Shown here in pieces: positions 23,353 to 34,193 of a stretch of DNA of 64,000 nt. Numbering within the stretch: position 1 is the first letter of the stretch; each line of letters opens with the position of its first letter. The translations under genes were made by a program, and so were the position numbers. Where the stretch lies: contig NC_065545.1 of assembly GCF_932294415.1 (NCBI RefSeq), positions 17,984,857-18,048,856 on the forward strand, read 5' to 3'. Origin of the DNA: Quercus robur (taxonomy: Eukaryota; Streptophyta; Magnoliopsida; Fagales; Fagaceae). Below the pieces are notes generated by a model. That model saw only the letters and a list, made by a program, of their open reading frames with translations. It did not search any database and was not told the origin of the DNA.

Positions 23353-24564
23353 TCAGCATACCTTCTCAGATTGATGCCCTACCTCTAGATGATATGTCTT
23401 ACCGCGATACACATTCCACAATTGAGGAACCTTGTCCTGAAATTTAATCACAAACTTCTCCAGAAAACACCTCTCACTAGGTAGTATGAAAGTTGATAGG
23501 GATAAATCATTCTTCAGCAAACCCTTAGCTTGCAACAACTGAATAACTGAACATCTAGGAATAATCCTCTTCTCCAAACTTAAAAATAGAACTGAAGGAC
23601 TTCTAGCAATATCAGCCGATGGCCAACCCGATTTATTCACAAGGAAGTCCATTGCTTTTGTGATCTTATCTTCTGATATAAGCATACAATTTGGCTGTCT
23701 TTTAAAAGCTAGGAGAGCATCATTCTCGGACCAACCCCATCTCTTATAAAGCTCCAATTTTGAGTCCAGCATTGGTTTACTCATACTCAATACCACATTG
23801 ATTGCTAGGACAAACACTGTTTTCAAGGGATCAAATCCCATTTCCTTAACCTCTTGTACAGCATTAACAAATCTAGTATGCTCAACGAACGCTGAACGTG
23901 TCAGATTAGTTACATAGAAAGAGATAACAGATTGAGGCGATCCGAGTCGTCTCAAAAGTTCAATATTTGGAACCATATTATTAGTGACATTATAACGGGG
24001 TGATCTCTTCAAAGTTGTAAGTACTTTCTCGTCAACAAGTAGTACACTCTTGAGGAAATCATAGCAGGGAATGATGTGTTTCTTCAAACTATTTCCTAGT
24101 AGAGATGGGTTTGCACAGAGGACCCTAGTGAGATCAGAACTTGAAACCCCCTTAGAAAGGAAAAACTCAATTTTGGGCAAAAGGGTCTTCTCAGGTTTAG
24201 TTGTAAGCACCTGTGGGATTAACCTGACAAGTTGGGAGATCTGGGTATTGGTGAAACCATTCTCTCTGAGAACATTAAGCACAGAGTCTGGTTTATCTGG
24301 TTTTTCAAAGTGTACCTTTTGGGATGCTAAAAGAGCAGATTTTGGGGACAACCCACATGAGTTTATGAGGTAAGACGCAGTAAAAGAGTGTTTTTGTTTG
24401 ATTATCAGTTGTTGAGTAGAATCAGATAAATTTATTGATGTGAATGATTTGGCAACAAAGTAAGCATTTTGGTGAAGAAAACCCAGTTGGGTTGTCCTAT
24501 GTTTGAGAAATAAACCGAACATAATTGAATTGAATTGACTCACCGAGTTTGCCCAATCCAGCAA
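23353..24564 (-). CDS. mTERF-family protein, copy 1
   Basis: A single open frame of 403 residues encodes a plant mTERF protein, a helical-repeat nucleic-acid-binding protein of mitochondria or chloroplasts that affects transcription, termination or splicing. Repeated mTERF helices are visible, for example GFTNTQISQLVRLIPQVL (about 101-118), GVSSSDLTRVLCANPSLL (about 139-156) and GWPSADIARSPSVLFLSL. The N-terminus is basic and Ser/Thr-rich with few acids, consistent with an organelle-targeting peptide. Alignment with copy 3 suggests the true start is the second Met (about 24522, IMFGLFLKHRTTQ). Near the 3' end, AAG is followed by GTATGC; all three copies keep this likely splice donor, so the last few residues (KVC) may be unspliced read-through. 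It resembles the tandemly expanded plant mTERF subgroup; organelle unproved. Confidence 0.88.
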   Translation of the reverse strand: MLDWANSVSQFNSIMFGLFLKHRTTQLGFLHQNAYFVAKSFTSINLSDSTQQLIIKQKHSFTASYLINSCGLSPKSALLASQKVHFEKPDKPDSVLNVLRENGFTNTQISQLVRLIPQVLTTKPEKTLLPKIEFFLSKGVSSSDLTRVLCANPSLLGNSLKKHIIPCYDFLKSVLLVDEKVLTTLKRSPRYNVTNNMVPNIELLRRLGSPQSVISFYVTNLTRSAFVEHTRFVNAVQEVKEMGFDPLKTVFVLAINVVLSMSKPMLDSKLELYKRWGWSENDALLAFKRQPNCMLISEDKITKAMDFLVNKSGWPSADIARSPSVLFLSLEKRIIPRCSVIQLLQAKGLLKNDLSLSTFILPSERCFLEKFVIKFQDKVPQLWNVYRGKTYHLEVGHQSEKVC

Positions 24565-25308
24565 ATGATGGCCTCTGAATTATTCTTCACGTGCTTCAGC
24601 TTCAAAGTTCAAACCTACTTTCTTCTCCCAGAAAAGAAAAAAAAAAAAGGTTCAAACCAACTTTCACAAAATCTAAGGTTCTCAAGAATCTCTTCTTCTT
24701 CTTTTCTTTTCTTTTTTGTTTTTGTAAGAACTGAAGCATTGAGGACGAGAGAAAGAAGGAGAGGAGTATGACTGTACGGGCCTGTGGGGGTATATGAAGT
24801 GAGCGTTGTGCCGTTTTCTTTATTAAACGGTAAGTCGTTTTGTCCTGGGAGAAAGGGTGTGTTAATTTTTTAAATATTTTTTTAGCAATGTAATTTCTCT
24901 TTTGTTAATCATTGTCACTAATGAAATGGTTTTAAAACTAGTATGATCAAAGAACCGGAAAAGCACCAAGTTCCTGGTTTTGGCTGGTTTTAGGGGTTTT
25001 TTACTTATTGAATTGGTGATTGGTTTCAAGTTGAACCAGTTGGTCTAGTCCGATTTCAAAATTATGCAATCTAATTTATCCCATCTGCCGTCTGAACTCC
25101 ACAACTAAAATTTAAAAATGCTTGGATCAAAATAAAATCTTACGTTGACTATGGAGTCTGTGGTATATGCATCGTGTGAAAGTTTTGTAATAGATTGGTT
25201 TAGAATGATTAGATTGTAATAATATGTTATATCTTTGGTTCCAAGAAAAGCGTGCTCAAATCTGATTCACTAATAAATATTCTCAGAAATTTTTTGTTCA
25301 CATTGTAA

Positions 25309-25339
<31 letters not shown>

Positions 25340-25520
25340 TGCATTAAGGTTCGTTGTCTATTTGCTATCTCTTATGGTTTGTCTGCATCTTATTGATCAG
25401 CATCGGAGGAAAAGTTTCTAGCTTTTGAATTTCGGGACAATTAGTACATGGTTATTTTGGATAGGGGATCACCCACTGCTGCCTCATCTTGCATTCTTAA
25501 AACTTATGGGATTCTATCAG
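24565..25520. other. Spacer between mTERF copy 1 and the minisatellite
   Basis: Pyrimidine-rich sequence just upstream of the mTERF start (24680-24720) is probably its 5'UTR or promoter. The stretch 24950-25070 (ggttttggctggtttt, ggtttcaagttgaacc) looks like a relic of the ggtt-rich TIR element type seen at 5786-7204. A poly(T) run lies at about 25313-25337. No gene seen. Confidence 0.4.
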
Positions 25521-25524
25521 GAAT

Positions 25525-26010
25525 AAGAATGAATGGGACCGAATAAGAATGAATGGACCGAATAAGATCGAAGTGGACATAATGGACTGAATGAGAGCAA
25601 AATAGACCAAATAGGACCGAAGTGGACAGACTGAACTGATGTGGACTGAATAGGACCGAAGTGGACAGAATGTACCGAATAGAACCAAAGTGGACAAATA
25701 GCCCAAATAGGACTGAAGTGGATCAAATTAGATAGAATTAACCGAATAGGACCAATTTGGACTGAATAGGACCAAATAGAACCAAAGTAGACATAATGGA
25801 TCGAATAGGACCAAAGTGAACCGAATAGGACTGAAGTGTACAAAATAGGACCAATGTGGACTAAATGGACCGAATTAGACTGAAATGGATAGAATAATAC
25901 CGAATGGGCCAAATTGGACTGAATAGAACTTTAGTGAAGATAATGGACTAAATAGGATCAAATTGGGCCGAAGATGATAGAATGGATCGAATAGAACTAA
26001 TGTGGACCGA
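25525..26010. repeat. Degenerate minisatellite of the type (GGACCGAATA)(GGACCGAAGT)
   Basis: About 480 bp made of 10-13-bp units based on gaccgaat and gaccgaagtgga, alternating without strict order and diverged by transitions. On the minus strand this reads as repeated FGPI/SVHFG peptides, which is a composition effect and not a gene. A short outlier block occurs at about 26245-26315 and a similar scrap at about 20212-20245. Confidence 0.8.
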
Positions 26011-26419
26011 ATAAGTTTTTGAATATTTATCATTTTTATTGCATTTTTAGGGCTCATATTTCTAATTTTGAATGTCTATTTTAGTATTTTTATTTGTATT
26101 TTTTAACTCAAAACTAAAGAGTAGCCAAAATATAATAAATTTTCATATTTTTCAATCCAAAAATGAAGGGAAAAAAAATGAATTTTTGAGTTAAACTTGA
26201 AAAGAAAACCTATAAAAGAAAAATCAATTTGACGCCCCAATTAGTCTAAAATGGACTGAAGGGAGACCAAAATTGACCGAGTAGACCGAAGTAGACCTAA
26301 TGAAACCGAATAGAAATTATTTAGTTTTTAACGAGAACAAATTATCTTCAAAAAGTTTGAGAGGAAAAATTATACATTATATTACAATATAAAATAATTA
26401 TTTATTCCCACGCATCGTA

Positions 26420-27170
26420 ACGATAAAAGTTGAAGCCACAAACGTTGCAAGTTTAAGAATGCACCCAAAGACAGTAAATGACCATTATAAAAATAGATCA
26501 CCAAGAGTGAATTGAGTTTAACTACATATCTAATCTAAAGAAGGGGAGAAACGTGATTTAGATAAAGAAGTTCTCAAGATTCACGAACGCAACTATTTCT
26601 CTATATGTTCTGACAATGAACTTAAGAGAAATCAACAATGTGTCAGGCATCCTCCTATTTCAGATCTGATAAATGACATATTGCAAATTAACTGGAAGGT
26701 GAATTTGTGGGCAGAAGAGTGCCCTGTGAACTGTGTCTTCAGCATATAGCAACCATCACAACAGGTGCCTTATGATGAGGACACTCTCATAATAGAAAAC
26801 TACATTGGAGTAAAGCTAAGATATGAGATATCCAATAGCACTTCAAAAGGTTGCAAGCAACAATAAAAATAGATAATAATAGAGCCATTTATAACAAGGA
26901 GATTCCTATTTAAGTTTTTGCTCCCTATTTTTGGGGGTATTGGACACAAGTAGAAAAATATAAACGTGAATCAGGCCTTTTATTTGAAATTAAGAATCCA
27001 TGTCACAGATCAATAACTGAGATTGTTGTCTTGGAAATCACTTATCCAAGTGAATACAGTACAATATAATGCAAATGCTTTATCCAATAAGTATTAAATG
27101 TTAAGCTAGCAACTGAATAAAAAGTTAAGAACTAAATTTAAGTCATAAAGCGCTACAAAGGTTTAGCCCC
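26420..27170 (-). repeat. Downstream half of mTERF unit 2 (shortened)
   Basis: It shares gttgaagccacaaac-, the acctgtgtcttc-like block (about 26728-26745) and the aatcactta-tccaa block (about 27035) with units 1 and 3, but starts later than they do. It confirms that a unit larger than the coding region was duplicated. Confidence 0.6.
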
Positions 27171-27172
27171 AC

Positions 27173-28320
27173 ATACCTTCTCAGATTCGTGTCCTACCTC
27201 TAGAACATGTGTCTTACCCCAATACACATTCCACAATTGAGGAACGTCATCCTGAAACTTGATCACAAAATTCTCCAGAAAGCCCATACACCTAAATCAT
27301 TCTTCAGCAAACCCTTGGCAAGCAAACTTTGAATAACCAAACATCTAGGGGTAATCCTCTTCTCTAAATTGAATAAAATTATTATAGGATTCCTAGTAAT
27401 AACTGCAGATGGACAACCCATTTTATTCACTAGGAAGTCCACTGCTTCTGTGATCTTCTCTTCTGATAAAAGCATACAATGTGGCCGCCTTTTAAAAGCC
27501 AAGAGAGCAACATCCTTGGACCAACCCCACCTCTTATAAAGCTCCAATTTTGATTCCAGCATTGGTTGTCTCATAATTGAAACTACTTGGATTGCCTCAA
27601 CAAGCACTCTTTTCAAGGATCAAATCCCATTTCCTTAGCCTTGTGTACAGCCTCAACAAATCTAGTATGCTTATTCAATGCAACACGTGGATAATTCGTT
27701 ACAAAATAAGAGATAGCAGACTGAGGCACTCCAAATTGCCTCAAAAGTGAAACGTTTGGAACCATATTATTTGCGGCATCAACAATTGTTGAGCACTTGA
27801 AAGTTTTAAGGACTTTATCGTCGGCAAGTAGTACACTCTTGAGGAAATCATATCAGCGAATAAGATGTTTCTCTAAGCTCCTACTCAACAGTACTGGGTT
27901 CAAAGAGAGGATCCTAGGGAGCTCAGAGCCTGAAGTCCCCTTAGAACGGAAAAATTCAATTTTTGGCAAAAGGGTCTTCTCAACATCCCATAAAAGTAAC
28001 TGTGGGCAGGGCCTGACAAATTTGGAGATCTGGGTATTGGTGAAACCATTCTCTCTAAGAAGATTAAGCACTGAGTCTGGTTTCTCTGTGTTTTCAAAGT
28101 GTAATGAGTCTGGGACAATCCACAAGAGTTTATGAGGTGAGACACCCTAAAAGAATGTTTTTCTTCTTGACCTTCTTGTTGTTGACTAGAATTATCAGGT
28201 GATTTCAATGATGCGAATGATTTGACAATAAAGTAAGCATTTTGGTGAAGAAAACCCAGTTGGGTTGTCCTATGTTTGAGTAATACGAATCGTGTTGAAC
28301 AGAGAAAACCAAACATAACT
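27173..28320 (-). pseudogene. mTERF-family pseudogene, copy 2
   Basis: It aligns along its length with the mTERF genes at 23.4-24.6 and 31.4-32.6 kb but cannot encode a full protein. Compared with those copies, codons for about ten residues are lost near 28105 (after the HFEN segment). A TGA replaces the Cys codon of the PCYDF motif near 27855. One G is missing near 27615 (aaggatc where the others have aagggatc). A stretch of roughly 25 bp is missing near 27285. The N-terminal region (KHRTTQLGFLHQNAYF) and helices such as GFTNTQISKFVRPCPQLL remain readable. The 3'-end donor AAG|GTATG is still present at about 27175. It is a decayed tandem duplicate, not a retrocopy, because flanking non-coding DNA is duplicated too. 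Confidence 0.9.
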
Positions 28321-28639
28321 GAATTAAATAGACTCACTGTCACCGACTTTACCTGATACAGCAAACCTTCATGGAATGATGGCCTCTGAGCTACTCTTCA
28401 TGTGCTTCTGAGTTTCACAAGTGCTTGAGCTTCACAAAGAGTACAAAGTTCAAACAAACATTCACAACGTTCAACTCAACGGTATGTCTGGTCCTAGGAG
28501 TAAGAATGCGCTGTTTCTCTTTTTGCTAAAATCACAGGAACCAGGTTCGCTTTGATAATTTGATAAATCGCAAACATCTACTGAAAGTGTGATTAACATG
28601 AGCAGAAACTCTTTCTTGCAGATTCACCAAAGTTTTTGA

Positions 28640-29192
28640 GGATCTTAAGTCAAGTCAAGCACATCTATGTAGCAAAGAAAAACATCAAAGAATATTATGG
28701 AGATTGGTACCAGGATGGAGCACACTACTGCTTGTAGAGGGGTTTAGAACAGAAACAGGAAATGGTGAGGAATTGCAATAGTGGCAAATTCAAGAGAAGG
28801 AAAAAGGTTTTTTGCTAGATGCTTTAGTGTGCTGACATAGGGTATGCTCGAGGTGAGATGTCTAGCAATCAGAGAAGCACTCTTAAAAGCAACCCACCTA
28901 AACATCAACTCACTCATCATCCTAATTCGGATCAAGGAAATAGAAGAAATGATCAGAAGCAACAGAAGCAGCAAGTGGAGAGCAGAGTCCATAGTTGCAG
29001 AAATACAAAGCATTTTGCGGACTTTCTGTGACTACATGCACACTCTAGGCGGCCTCCACTGGATGCCTTTTGTTGAATTTATTGACTCTCTCTTTGTGAT
29101 TGTATTCTTTGAAAAGGGATAGCACACATCTTACTATGTGTCTTTCTCTTTTCCTTTTCTAATAATTTTTTTTACTTATAAAAAAAAAATAG
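28640..29192 (+). mobile_element. LINE 3' relic with RNase H domain and A-rich tail
   Basis: The open stretch 28844-29122 encodes RCLAIREALLKATHLNINSL and, further on, AESIVAEIQSILRTF. These match the pattern of the RVT_3-type RNase H domain at the end of plant LINE open reading frames (AE-x-LAIREAL, then a helix with I-x-DI-x-SL). The usual GDS aspartate motif is not kept (IRI instead). An A-rich tail follows at about 29179-29190. It is a 5'-truncated, broken copy lying between mTERF units 2 and 3. Confidence 0.6.
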
Positions 29193-29439
29193 GAAAGATA
29201 AATACCATCTTTGCTGTGCATCAAGCTGCACTGCAAGAATGTCAATGTTTAGCTAATATTGGCTTTAAAATTTTCATGAGCATTTTCTGAATATGTAATG
29301 ACTGTAGTACTGGCTAGAACTCTCTCTAATCCGTTAACTTGCCCTTTTGTTGTATAAAAAAAGAGGGATCATTTTTCTGTTTTTCATGCATGTATTCTCA
29401 TCTTGATTTCAAATTTTCTATAAAAACAAACAAAGATAA

Positions 29440-31400
29440 CCATCCTTGGACTTAAACAGATGTGTTAAAATGGTGTTAGACACAGCAAACCAGCACACAC
29501 ACACACACATGTATGTGGATAGCAAAGCAGGGATCTTTGAGTTGAACCAGGATCCACATTATGAGACAGTAACAGCAAAGATAAATCTTAATTTCTCTCT
29601 CACATTTGAAGGACATGATGTTCCCTAAACATTGGGTTGTGTAGATTTTCAATTAAATTATATGGACAAGAGTTCATCAGAACAAAAAATCATACGCAAA
29701 CAATAGATGTGAAACATCCCAAATTCCTAGCTGAGTTAACTCAATCCAAATGAATTCCTGCTAGGAACCAAATCCTCCATTCAATATTTTATTGTAGCTT
29801 TAACAAAAATGCTAGGTTCACTCAGTAAAACACTATCCTTAGCCACAACCAAACTAGGTTCTTTTCAAACAAGCTTTACATCACCTTTGATAATCATTGG
29901 GCACAAATTATTATAATACCAGAGAGAGCAGATAATGCAAATTCTGTCCCCGAAAGCTGCAATCTCAGCAGCCAGAAGGTACATTTAAATCCCAGAAAGC
30001 CTAGATGGTCATTAGATTTCTCAGGGACCTAAAGTTCACCAAAAGCCAACTTTGCAGATCATTTAGGATAATCTCCACGGTCCTTCCTGTAGATTAAAAA
30101 AAAAACTTTTTGCCCAAACTTGAGTTTTCTCAGTCGATTAGGCTTTGAGGCTTAGAATATGCTAGGATTATGCATCATGTGCAACTCTATTGGGAAGCAG
30201 CCTCAGGAATCATTTCACTTAGAGTATGATCATTGCTGTATCTTTGTGGACTCTTGAGCTACAGAGTACACAAACATACCCAAACAAACAAATAATGTAT
30301 GAAAATTAAAGATTGTACATGGAAGATCAACAATTTAAGTCGAAAATTATGATGCATCCACTGAATGGGATCATCCAACCAGATGGAAACAATGAAGAGG
30401 CCAGTATAGGAGAGATGAGTATTTGATCAAATCAGAAAACTTAAGTGCTAATATCCACAGAACGAAAACCAATAAAAGTTGAAGCCACAAACTCAGCAAG
30501 TTTAAGAATGCATAGAAAGGCAGTAAATTACTATCATCAAATTTATATTAGTTACTCTGAAGTCGAGTTTAACTTAATACATAAAGATAAAGGAGAAACA
30601 GGATTTATAAACCAGAGTTCACAAGGTTTATGATGCAAGCACCAAAATCATTTAAGATTTTTTATTTTATTTTTTTAATTTAGTTTTTAATGTTGAGGGT
30701 TTTAAGGGATTTAATTAGGTATTTTCCATACTGGTGTAATCCCTGAACCCTACTTAACTAATGCTATTGTAATGGTGAAGACATTAGAATTTGAATAAGA
30801 AATTGATGAGTTGCGAATATGTCCTTATCTTTGTTTGGTGGTGATGCTAAACACCCTTAGGTGGTGATGCCTAGGGTTTAGGTAGATTCTAGGTGGTGAA
30901 GCCTAGGGTTTGTTCTGTTCTCTGTCTCTTTTCTTGTTTATCTCTATTTTCCTGCACTTTCCTACCTCAGTTCAAGAATGCAACAATTTCTTTATCTATT
31001 CTGAGGATGACTTATTTAGAGAAATCAAAAGTGTTTAAGGAGTCCCATTTATTTTAAATGGCATATGGCAGGTTGATTAGAAGGTGAATTTGCAGGAAGT
31101 ATTGTGTCTTGAGACCTGTGTCTGCAACATATAGACATATCCCATTTATAACAAGGAGACTCCTATTAAAAGTTTTTCTTATCTTCCTTTTTGCTCCCTA
31201 ATTTTTAGGGTGTTGAAAACAACTACACAAATAGTAGACTATGTTTGAAATTAAGAATCCATGTTTCATACCAACAACTGAGATTGTTATCTTGGAGAAC
31301 ATGTATCTAGTACAAGATTATGCAAATGCTTTATCCAATAAGTATAAAATGTTAAAATAGCTACTGAATAAAAAAACAGAATTAAAATTTAACTTTGAAG
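29440..31400 (-). repeat. Downstream half of mTERF unit 3
   Basis: It shares landmarks with unit 1: ttaaattatatggac- (about 29650), gagttaactcaatcc (about 29735), gttgaagccacaaactcagc (about 30478) and acctgtgtctgcaacata (about 31110). An insertion at about 30626-30970 is absent from the other units; it contains two copies of a ggtggtgatgcctagggttt-like motif and resembles no element I can name. An AC microsatellite lies at about 29494-29508. Confidence 0.6.
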
Positions 31401-31408
31401 TTGAAATG

Positions 31409-32617
31409 TTACAATTGTTCAGCCCTACATACCTTCTCAGATTGGCTTCCTACCTCAAGATCCTTCTTACCCTGATACACATTCAACAATTGAGGAACAT
31501 CGTCCTGAAACTTGATCACAAACCTCTCCAGAAAACTCCTCTCACTAGGTATTATGAATCTTGCTGGACCCAAATCTTTCTTCACCAAACCCTTGGCTAG
31601 TAAAATTTGAATAACTGAACATCTAGGGATAATCCTCTTCTCCAAACTTAAAAATAGAATCGTAGGATTTTTAGCAATATGTGCTGATGGCCAACCCATT
31701 TTGTTCACAAGGAAGTCCATTGCTTTTGTGATCTTCTCTTCTGATAAAGCCATACAACTTGGGTTCCTTTTATAGGCCAAGAGAGCGACGTCCTTGGACC
31801 AACCCCATCTTTTATAAAGCTCCAATTTTGATTCCAGCTTTTCTTTACTCATCTTTAAAACCACTTGGACTGCTAGAACAAACACAGTTTTCAAGGGATC
31901 AAATCCCATTTCCTTAACCTCGAGTACAGCCTCAACAAACTTAGAATGATTTGAGAACGCAATACGGGGAAAACTAGTTAAAAACAAAGAGATTACAGAT
32001 TGAGGCACTCCGTGTTGTCTCAAAAGTTCAATGTTTGGGATCATATTATTTGCAACATCAGCCCCTCGGGATCCCTTGAAAGTTGTAAGGACTTTCTCGT
32101 CGACAAGTAGTACACTCTTGAGGAAATCATAGCAGGGGATTAGATGATTGTTTAAGCTACTTACTAACAGTGATGGGTTTGAAGATATGATGGTAGTGAG
32201 GTCAGAGCTTGAAATCCCTTTAGAACGGAAAAACTCAATTTTGGGCAAAAGGGTCTTCTCAGGATAAGATAAAAGCACCTTTGGTCGCATCCTGACAAGT
32301 TTGGAGATCTGGGTATTGGTGAATCCATTCTCTTTGAGAAGATTAAGCACTGAGTCTGGTCTCTCTGGGTTTTCAAAGTGTACCCATTTGGATGCTAAAA
32401 GAGCAGATTTTGATGATAACCCGCAAGAGTTTATGAGGTAAGACACTGTAAAAGAATGTTCTTCTTCTTGACCTTGTTGTTGTTGGTGACTAGAATCAGA
32501 TAATGTTATTGATGCGAACGATTTAACAATAAAGAAAGCATTTTGGTGAAGAAAACCCAGTTGGGTCTTTCTACGTTTGAGTAATAGTAGACGTGTTGAA
32601 CAAAGAAAACTAAACAT
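31409..32617 (-). CDS. mTERF-family protein, copy 3
   Basis: A full open frame of 402 residues, closely similar to copy 1 from the N-terminal targeting-like segment (TQLGFLHQNAFF) to the C-terminal FVIKFQD-VPQLLNVY-GK. The mTERF helices recur through the protein, for example GFTNTQISKLVRMRPKVL, GISSSDLTTIISSNPSLL, MGFDPLKTVFVLAVQVVL and GWPSAHIAKNPTILFLSL. A Gln-rich patch (HQQQQGQEEE) follows the leader. Start chosen at MFSFLCSTRLLLLKRR, which gives a basic, hydrophobic leader expected for mitochondrial import. The end has the same AAG|GTATG donor as the other copies, so the final KVCRAEQL may not be in the mature product. Its role is probably in organelle RNA metabolism; the specific target is unknown. 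Confidence 0.9.
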   Translation of the reverse strand: MFSFLCSTRLLLLKRRKTQLGFLHQNAFFIVKSFASITLSDSSHQQQQGQEEEHSFTVSYLINSCGLSSKSALLASKWVHFENPERPDSVLNLLKENGFTNTQISKLVRMRPKVLLSYPEKTLLPKIEFFRSKGISSSDLTTIISSNPSLLVSSLNNHLIPCYDFLKSVLLVDEKVLTTFKGSRGADVANNMIPNIELLRQHGVPQSVISLFLTSFPRIAFSNHSKFVEAVLEVKEMGFDPLKTVFVLAVQVVLKMSKEKLESKLELYKRWGWSKDVALLAYKRNPSCMALSEEKITKAMDFLVNKMGWPSAHIAKNPTILFLSLEKRIIPRCSVIQILLAKGLVKKDLGPARFIIPSERSFLERFVIKFQDDVPQLLNVYQGKKDLEVGSQSEKVCRAEQL

Positions 32618-32784
32618 AATGGAATAGACTCACTGAGTTTGCCCGTTGGTTGTCTGATTAATCCTTCAGGGAATGGTGTCCTCTGAGCTATCCTCGTATT
32701 CCAGAAGAGCTTGAGCTTCACAGTTTGAGAGCTAAACCAAACATTCACAGAATCCAACTAAAAAATAAAGCTTCTCAAAATTAA

Positions 32785-32807
32785 AGAGAGAGAGAGAGAG
32801 AGAGAGA
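32785..32807. repeat. (AG)n microsatellite in the mTERF copy 3 leader
   Basis: About 11 AG units (CT on the mTERF strand), 170-190 bp before the start codon, a common position for CT-rich plant 5'UTR tracts. Confidence 0.8.
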
Positions 32808-33129
32808 TTGCGCTATTTCCCCCCATTTGTTTTCGCAGGTACTGTTGGACTTTTGAGTTTGAAACTCACGCTTTGTAACTGTAACACATATCTGTAATGC
32901 TTTGGGGTGTTTGGTAAATAAGTTTAAACATACTTTTGAGCATTTCAAACAGTATTATATATTTTTTCATACATTATTTCATCTACATATATGTCAAAAA
33001 CACCCAAACAACATTACTCAAACTCCTTTATCAAAATTAAAAAGTGATTTGCTATTATTTGCCAAATTTTTTCTTGCAATGACAAGCATCATGTGTGTAT
33101 GTATATAAATATTTTTAGTTGAGTGTTAT

Positions 33130-33360
33130 CCATCACTAAAGGTGGTGGTCTAGTGATCAAAGGACCTACTCTGACATGGTTTGGGGAGTGAAGGTCTAGG
33201 ATTGAATTCCAAGATAGAGGCCCTAATGGAAAAACTTCACATCTCCAACTCTTTGTCAACTAGTGATCTTATGGGGCTGGATGGAAAACAGATCCTTGCT
33301 TGAAAGCTCGATAACAAGTAAGATGTTATTAACTCTAGTCGCCCTTTCCTACTTTATTTT
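33130..33360 (+). mobile_element. tRNA-derived SINE-like repeat
   Basis: A possible A box (ggtctagtgatcaaagg, about 33146) is followed at about 55 bp by ggattgaattcc (about 33199), which resembles the B box ggttcgaatcc. The 3' end runs into a T-rich tail (about 33350-33370). Both boxes are degenerate, so this is an old copy. Confidence 0.4.
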
Positions 33361-33659
33361 TTGTTTTTTCAGTAGGGTTGTTGTTTGCACTTGGAATAAA
33401 ATGTAAGTTTTAGTTCCATGGTCAAGGTCTCATGTAGTGTTAAAGAGTGTTTCCAAGACTCTTTCTGAATGTAACCTTATTTTGTATGTCACTTTCTGAA
33501 TGTAGCGGATCTCATGCTGGTTGTGGTGTATGCACTATGTAGAAGTTTTATAAGAGCCTGATTGAGGATTGATTAGATTGTAATTTATTATTTTTGGTTC
33601 TGAAGGTCCTATCTCTCTTTTTAGGCTAGGAACTCTTGACACTCGTAAACTAAGAATTT

Positions 33660-33850
33660 ACATGCTTAAGCAACCTTGGGCTTAAACAGTACATGTTAAA
33701 GTAATGTTAGAGACAGCAATACAGGAAGTAGCCAAGGAACCAAAAAAAGAGACAGCAAAGTTGATATCTTTGAGTATGACCAGGATTCATAATGTCACAT
33801 AATCACATTCAACAAAGTAAACAACTAAGCTTCATATGCATTTGAGACGA
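33660..33850. repeat. Partial extra copy of the mTERF-unit distal end
   Basis: ttgggcttaaacagtacatg, attagagacagcaa-like and gaccaggatt-cat blocks match 29449-29630 in the same order. This suggests that a fourth unit, or its edge, once lay here next to the OTU gene. Confidence 0.5.
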
Positions 33851-34193
33851 ATAGAAAGGTAATTCTGCCGTCTGCAATAACCAATAACACAACGGAGGAT
33901 TTTTTATTTTCTATCTTCAATTTGCCTAATTCCATGAACAGGGGTAATTCAATCCTAAGGAGTAACATACTTGCTAGTTAATTAAATAAAACTTCCTCTC
34001 CCTAACAAGAAAAAAAAAAAAAAAAAACTTGAGTAACAATAAATTCCAACAATATAAGTTCAATTAATTTTTCTGTAGTTTCACTAAAAAGCAGCAATCC
34101 CATGAATGCGAGGTCTTGGTGATCACATTGTCCTACAATTCAGTACCACTAATATTTCATCTAATTTTATATTCATAATTTGAAGGAAACCTA

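Noticed and set aside
25517-25912. Minus-strand open frame of 131 codons with repeated FGPI/SVH peptides
   Set aside because: It is a translation of the minisatellite; the repeats lack stops by composition, not by selection.
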